Positions 58,827 to 64,000 of a DNA stretch of 64,000 bases are shown in pieces. How positions within the stretch are numbered: position 1 is the first letter of the stretch; every line of letters starts with the position of its first letter. A model generated the notes under the pieces. It ran no database searches. It saw only the letters and a program-made list of their open reading frames with translations, and was not told the origin of the DNA. Source of the stretch: Phocoena phocoena (taxonomy: Eukaryota; Chordata; Mammalia; Artiodactyla; Phocoenidae); assembly GCF_963924675.1 (NCBI RefSeq), contig NC_089224.1:41087158-41151157 (forward strand). The letters run 5' to 3'. A program made the position numbers and the translations under genes.

Positions 58827-59835
58827 TTGGCGCTCTCTGTGCTTGATGACCTGAGCTTCTTACCATCTTAATCATATGCCTCTGAGTAGGTGGATTTGCA
58901 CAACAGAAGAGTAATTCTCTCTTTCCAGGACAGGAAAAAAGTTAGATATGGAAATGTGAGTTCCTTTGACTATAGTACCCAATTCCTGTGCTTCTCCTGA
59001 TTGAAAGATCCATATTTTACATTTGTAATGTGCAAAACACAAAGGTTTCACATCAAAGTTTTGGGTGGTTTAAATGATTTCTTGAGTCTGATCACGAGGG
59101 GGTTTCTTCCTCTTTGAAATTTCCACCATTTACAGTCTAGCTCCAAATATTACAAGCTCTGGAATGACTGCTTTTATACTCAGGTTTTAGATATGTCCTT
59201 TTCTACTTGTGTATGCATTAAGCATTACAAGCAATACAGAATCTTGGTGAAGTTTCCCTCTTAAAATGATTCCCTGGGAGTAAGGTATAAATGACGGGAG
59301 AGAGGAGGATGGGAGAGAGGGTGAGCAGGGTGATGGATAAGTCCAGGGGAAAAGCTGGAAGTATTAAAAAAGAAATTGCAACTTAGTTGCGTTGTTTAGA
59401 TTAATTCCATACTGTTCAACTTATTCTTGACTATGGGCGTTTTACCCAAGCCTGTGACTGTATCATTGTCTTACTTCTCAGCAAGTCTGTCAGCTGGGAT
59501 CCTACATTTTATAAACAATTTATAGAGGTAACCATTTCCTTTGTGATGGTTTTTCAGACTCCAGGAGTGATTAGATTCAGGGTATCCTTTTTAAGGCTCA
59601 TTTATATAAATGAGGCAAGTCAAAGTGACAGGAATATATGGAGGGCAATATGACAAATGATCCTCCGTTTTAAGCACTGGATGGTCCTTTACAAAAGAAG
59701 TTTCTTATGTGAGTGAATTTATAGCTGGCCTCCAAAAGACTAGTCAGCCCCATCTAATCACTTTAATGCTTTCAAAATGTCTCCTACTTTCTATGTTTTG
59801 GAATACTTTCTGGTATAAGTTTAACAGTTCTGAGG

Positions 59836-60095
59836 CCGCTCGAGTACTTACGATATGCCAGCCACTGTGCTAAGCACTTTTGTATGAATTACATCCTTTA
59901 ATCCTCATAAGAGGGTCATCATTTAATCACATGTGTTGGGTTCTATTATTATTTTGCTTTTATAGATGAAGAAGTCACTGAGGCTTGGAGAGGTGAAGTT
60001 GCTTGCGATCGTAGGAAAAATGCTCATACAGCTGGTACACTGAGCAAAGCCTGAAGGCCAGGCAGCCTAGCTAATCACTCTGCCCCACTGCCTCC
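59836..60095 (-). repeat. MIR, nearly full-length, reverse orientation
   Basis: 'cgatatgccagccactgtgc', 'taagcacttttgtatgaatt', 'tttaatcctcataagaggg', 'ggcttggagaggtgaagttg' and the end 'taatcactctgcccc' follow reverse MIR order. Confidence 0.82.
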
Positions 60096-60733
60096 TGATC
60101 CATTATTTCATTGACCCGTTCATAGATAATGGGAAGGTTCAAGTGTATATTATATATCTTTACATATGTATACGGTATATATACATGCATATGCAGTATA
60201 ATCAGTATTTTCATGATATTTCCTGTCAAAGTTTATGACTTCTTTAGGGGTATATTTTCCTCTCTAGTAATAGGCTGTGTGTACTTTTTAATGAAACTAG
60301 ACAAATAAATGTTGTCCGAATCTCCCTTCTGGCAAGTGTGCTCTATAAGCTTAGTTCCGGGTCTAAAAGAGGTATTGTTTTATTTTCCCTTTAGGCCCTT
60401 CATATTTCCCCAGGGGCTGTGTCAGCTTGCTCCTTTCACAGGCGGAGACTAGGAAGACTGCGCTAACAACTTTTTAACAAATTAACAAACAAAAACAACG
60501 TTTGATTTTGAGACCACTTATGAATATGAACTAAGATTAGGTTGTGCTTTGGCAAATGTTTTTCGGTTCGTGTGTGCACGCCCATGTGTGCCGGGGCACA
60601 TATATTTTTCACAGCGCAAACATTCTGAGTATTTTTTTCGTTTCCAGGCACATTCAAGTAGAGTATAACACGCTGTATGCCGTTCTTCAAGAAGCTCATT
60701 GATAAATATACAATACCTTTATATTTTTATTTA

Positions 60734-60929
60734 TTTTGCGGTACCCGGGCCTCTCACTGTTGTGGCCTCTCCCGCTGCAGAGCACAGGCTCCGGACGCGC
60801 AGGTTCAGCAGCCATAGCTCGCGGGCCCAGCCGTTTCACGGCATGTGGGATCCTCCTGGACCGGAGCACGAACCCGCGTCCCCTGCATCGGCAGGCGGAC
60901 TCTCAACCACTGCGCCACCAGGGAAGCCC
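60734..60929 (-). mobile_element. CHR-type SINE with very short tail
   Basis: Reverse CHR SINE; only a T-rich TTTATTTT remains where siblings have 12-25 T. Flanks 'ctttatatttttattta' (60717-60733) and 'tttatatctttttattta' (60930-60947) form an imperfect target duplication. Several private changes ('gtacccgggcc', 'aggttcagcagccatagctc') suggest an older copy than most others here. Confidence 0.93.
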
Positions 60930-61019
60930 TTTATATCTTTTTATTTAACACGTACTCCTCCACCCCTTTCCCATGCATTTGCCCTGCTCTTGGAGCCTTT
61001 TCTTCCTTTTTTTTTTTCC

Positions 61020-61310
61020 CCCCTTGGTAACTCTTATTTATTCTTTAAGAACCAGCTTGGGCAATCTCTTTTCTGGAATGCCTTCCACCATCTTGCTCCT
61101 GCCAACTTTGCCCAGACTAGTTTGGGTGAATGCCCTTCTCTAGGCTCCACAGTAAATCAGAGGATAGCTTCTCTGCCATAACTATTCTCATGCCACTTGA
61201 GTTATCTGTCCACATGTCTGATTCCCTTCCTGGGCTTTTAGCTCCTTGAGCGCACCACTCTTGTTTTTCTAATCTCCACAGTTCCAGTGTGCTGCAGAGT
61301 GACAGGTGAT
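61020..61310 (+). repeat. L2 LINE 3' end
   Basis: 'ctttaagaaccagcttgggc', 'ctggaatgccttccaccatc', 'acttgagttatctgtccaca' and 'ggcttttagctccttgagcg' follow the forward L2 3' consensus. Old and non-coding. Confidence 0.75.
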
Positions 61311-61394
61311 GGGTGTCGGTGAAAGTTTGTTGAAGCGATGTTTAAAGATACAACGCTCAGTCTCTTCAGAAGTCCTTACTTCCCTGACCTCCTA

Positions 61395-61610
61395 TGGCAG
61401 GTACAAACTACCACTTCCTGGGAAATTAATCATGTTGCTCTGGGAATCTCCCTTGTGTTACTGCTATTTAAATCCTGTAGTGTTATTGAATGTTTTCTCT
61501 GTGTTCTCAACTAGATTTTGAACTCCTTGGAGGTAAGAGGAAGATTTTCAATTTGGGGTGTCCTCAGAGTCCCCCCAATACTGCTTTGTACCTATTATCT
61601 TCTTGATAAT
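61395..61610 (+). repeat. Possible second L2 fragment
   Basis: 'tgttttctctgtgttctcaa' followed by 'ctagattttgaactccttgg' resembles the L2 3' region again. Too diverged to delimit. Confidence 0.4.
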
Positions 61611-61844
61611 GTTAGTTCGTGAATTGTTAAAACACTTCAAAAAGCAGCAAACAAGAGCTCCTTCCAAAGTACATATTACAGGGCAATTGCCTTTTCACTC
61701 TCCATCTCTTCAAAAACTGGGTATGTTATGTGATTACAGGGACTTCAGAAAAGCCCTTTTATTTCTCAAAGGAATCACAGGAAACTCACAGTGCGAATGG
61801 ATTTCTTATAGAAAGATAAAACCCAGTGACTGTGGATATCCTCT

Positions 61845-61990
61845 TCATTTGGGGGCCTCACTTTCCTTATCTGTAAACTTGGTGTAATAATATAGTTTCC
61901 TGATAGGGGCTGTGATGAAGGGTAAATGGGATAATGTATGCAAAGCACGTAATGGCACCTGGAACGTGGTGATTCATCAGTGAAGGATAG
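61845..61990 (+). repeat. MIR 3' half
   Basis: 'cctcactttccttatctgta', 'gggtaaatgggataatgtat' and 'gcaaagcacgtaatggcacc' follow the forward MIR 3' half. Confidence 0.75.
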
Positions 61991-62104
61991 CTGTTATCAT
62001 GAACGTTCGCTGTGGGCGTGATCATTTGGAGGAGTTCCAAAGAAAAGAGGCACTTGGAGCTTATTCAGTTGGTTTATCCGTTCTTTTTACAAATAATAAA
62101 AAAA

Positions 62105-62335
62105 CACTTATACAGTGCTTCCTATGTTTAAATACTGTTCTCTGGGTGCTTTGCATATATCAACTCATTTAAACCTTTAAACAATCCTATTAAATGCATT
62201 CATTCTATTATTAACTCCATTTCAGAGTCATTAAAGCACAATAGTCCAGTCACACAGCTAATAAGTGGCAGAGCTGGAAATTGAACGCATGTTCTTTGGT
62301 AACAGAGTCCATGCATTTAATCATTATAAAATAGA
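62105..62335 (-). repeat. MIR, nearly full-length, reverse orientation
   Basis: 'tacagtgcttcctatgttta', 'catttaaacctttaaacaat', 'agtcacacagctaataagtg' and 'gcagagctggaaattgaacg' follow the reverse MIR order. Confidence 0.85.
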
Positions 62336-62837
62336 GGGCTTCTTAAGGAAGCATCGATTCAACATCTAATCTGGGTTGGGTACTGAGGTTAGAGAGATGA
62401 GGAAGTGCTATCCCTGCTTTAATGGCTTTCACAGCAAGAGTAGGAGACAGGCAGGCAGATACGCAATTACTGATTGATATCATAGGGGCTATTAATAGGG
62501 GGATCTGATGTTCCAGTTGGCCTGGGTTAGTCCCAGTTGACACCTGTCACCAAGCATAGTTATTAGTAGTGTTTTCTTTTACATTCAACAGTGTGTTGTT
62601 TGGGATCATAAATTACATGGCCTCTGTTAGCTCTGTTAAAGGGGTATGGGAGGTGATCTGGGATCTCCAAATGCGGGGACCTGAGTGTTCGGGACAGAGC
62701 TTCCTCTGACTGAGACTCATAGGATGAGAAGTTTTCCAGGTAGGAGAGGGACACTGAAGCTAAAGGAAAGGGTACAGGAGGGTGAGAGTTCTGGATGCGT
62801 TCGGGAAGGAGCCAGCAGATTGGGCTGCCGTGGTGGA

Positions 62838-62985
62838 GTGCTGACACTGAAACCCGGCTACACATTAGAGTCACCTGGAGAGCTCTTGAAACTCCCCTTG
62901 CCCAGGCTGCACCAATTAAATAGAATCTCTGGAGCTGACTTTTAAAGCTCTCCAGGTGATTACAATGTGATTTGAGAACCTTGGT
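62838..62985 (+). mobile_element. MER20/MER5-like hAT-Charlie remnant
   Basis: Near-palindromic layout of such elements: 'acccggctacacattagag', 'tcacctggagagctcttga' at the left and 'aaagctctccaggtgattac', 'aatgtgatttgagaacc' at the right, with 'caattaaatagaatctctgg' in the middle. Non-coding. Confidence 0.75.
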
Positions 62986-62989
62986 GGTG

Positions 62990-64000
62990 GAAAGCCCTTG
63001 AGAGGCAGGTAAGAAGTGATGGGTGAGTGGGAATGGGGAAACCAGGCAAGGACCAATTCATGGAGTAATGTGGTCATAACCAAAGGTGCTGCTACCTGTC
63101 CCTGAATGTCCAGTCTTTCTGCAGAGCCTTAGTCTGGTTTGGGCAGGTATGGTGAGCTCCCTTTCTTTTCTGTTAGGGCAGCAACATGAGTCTGTAACAG
63201 ACTGCAGTTAGTAGCTTGTACGCTCTATTTACAGCCCTCTAAAAGTGAGCATTGTGGCCTTCATACAGCTTGCAGAAATTCTCTCCACGGCCCGGAGAAC
63301 CTTTCAGTGATACTAAGGGTGCCAAGGATGATTAGACATGTGAGGCAGACCGCGTTTCTATATCATAAGGGTGGGCATGAAAACACCTTCGAACAATTCT
63401 TTCTGTGAAAACACAAGCCCTAAAGTACATTATGTATGAAAAATATTCTCCATAGATTCCTGTGAAGGAAACTGAAGGTTAATTAGCTTGTCCTGTCTCT
63501 TGATTATTTACCAGTCCAGCTAATTGTTAGAAGGTGGAACCTGCTAATTAGCAAGACTGATTTAAGGTAGAAAGTGAAATTACAAGGGTTAATAGTAATG
63601 GCCACACTGCCCTTTGCAGAAGGACCCTCTGCTCTGTAGCTACTTTAAGGGTAGTATCCAGCTCCCCTGCAGGGAAGATATTAACACCTGCCCCTCAGGC
63701 CGGCAACTGGGATGAGGAAGAGATAAGTTCACTCTACTGAACAAGCAGGTTTTACTGAGCTAGGGGAAAGGGACCCTTGCACAGGGCTCTGTGCCTCAGC
63801 TGCCTCTTCTTCAGCTCTCCTCTGGCTCTGCCTCTCTTTCTCTACAGTGCCGTGTGTCCTCAGAACCACCTCATGTCTTCACGGCCACTGGAGCTTGCCT
63901 CCTCCACTTCTGGACAAACCTTTGGATATTTGGGACACTGGAACTTCCAGCCTAAGTAGTCCTGAGCCTGCTTCCAAGGCCCACATGAGTCTGTTTCCGA
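62990..64000. other. Unassigned, mostly repeat-free sequence
   Basis: No transposon recognised. 63470-63600 has several homeodomain-like TAATTA/TTAATTAG words ('aggttaattagcttgtcctg', 'cctgctaattagcaagactg'). No convincing exon; the 60-codon frame at 63777-63959 has no domain. Confidence 0.45.

Larger units (their letters stand above)
56566..59835. other. Unassigned non-coding sequence
   Basis: Apart from the G-rich tract at 56811-56832 and (TTG)n at 58806-58826, nothing recognised. The overlapping frames at 56878-57287 on both strands have no domain and are treated as chance. Confidence 0.5.

Noticed and set aside
1..64000. CRISPR arrays, operons or other prokaryotic systems
   Set aside because: Composition, SINEs, LINEs and simple repeats are mammalian; no regularly spaced direct repeats with unique spacers were seen.
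1..64000. Ruminant origin
   Set aside because: CHR SINEs also occur in ruminants, but the young, uniform copies here match the cetacean type, and no BovB or Bov-tA/tA2 sequence was noticed. This is inference and a genome alignment would settle it.

Overview
The window is repeat-dense mammalian nuclear DNA, almost certainly from a cetacean. Eight copies of one roughly 200-bp tRNA-derived SINE are present. They share a head reading 'CTTCCCTGGTGGCGCAGTGG', a GGTTCGTGCCC B box and a poly(A) tail. This matches the CHR (tRNA-Glu) SINE family of whales, hippos and ruminants, and the low divergence and full length of the copies fit the cetacean CHR-2-like subfamilies. No BovB or Bov-tA sequence was noticed, which argues against a ruminant.

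No host protein-coding gene, exon or functional RNA gene can be supported. Every long open frame that makes sense as protein is L1 ORF1 or ORF2, and the rest are antisense readings of L1 or readings through SINEs.

Layout: 1-1150 looks like an ancient L1 relic carrying a CHR SINE. 2007-2866 is a truncated L1 plus a CHR SINE sharing one target site, present three times. 2867-9920 is mostly unique sequence with MIR relics and simple tracts. 9925-16170 is a long, old L1 (copy A, minus strand) with a nested SINE. 16170-29400 is mixed unique DNA with MIR and MER relics, an ERV-LTR-like scrap, a U6 snRNA pseudogene, two CHR SINEs and a small 5'-inverted L1. 29400-40060 is an ancient antisense L1 split by a 7.3-kb full-length younger L1 (copy B, 29943-37280, exact 15-bp target duplication), which itself hosts a CHR SINE. 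40060-45550 is mixed, with a CHR SINE, MIRs and a MER1-like hAT element. 45566-52104 is a third full-length but decayed L1 (copy C). 52120-64000 is mixed, with an ancient L1, a medium-reiteration repeat, a very strong G-quadruplex motif, a CHR SINE, an L2, MIRs and a MER20-like element.

The parts act as a record of successive retrotransposition. Ancient L1/L2/MIR/hAT form the substrate, older artiodactyl or cetartiodactyl L1s follow, then the younger L1, then CHR SINEs mobilised in trans by L1. All recent L1s and seven of eight CHR SINEs lie on the minus strand. No new biological system was found. The most informative observations are insertion structures (triple target site, twin-priming inversions, U6 retropseudogene), the near-complete L1 with its CpG-rich promoter region, and the G4 motif. 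Family names come from memory of consensus sequences, since no library search could be run.
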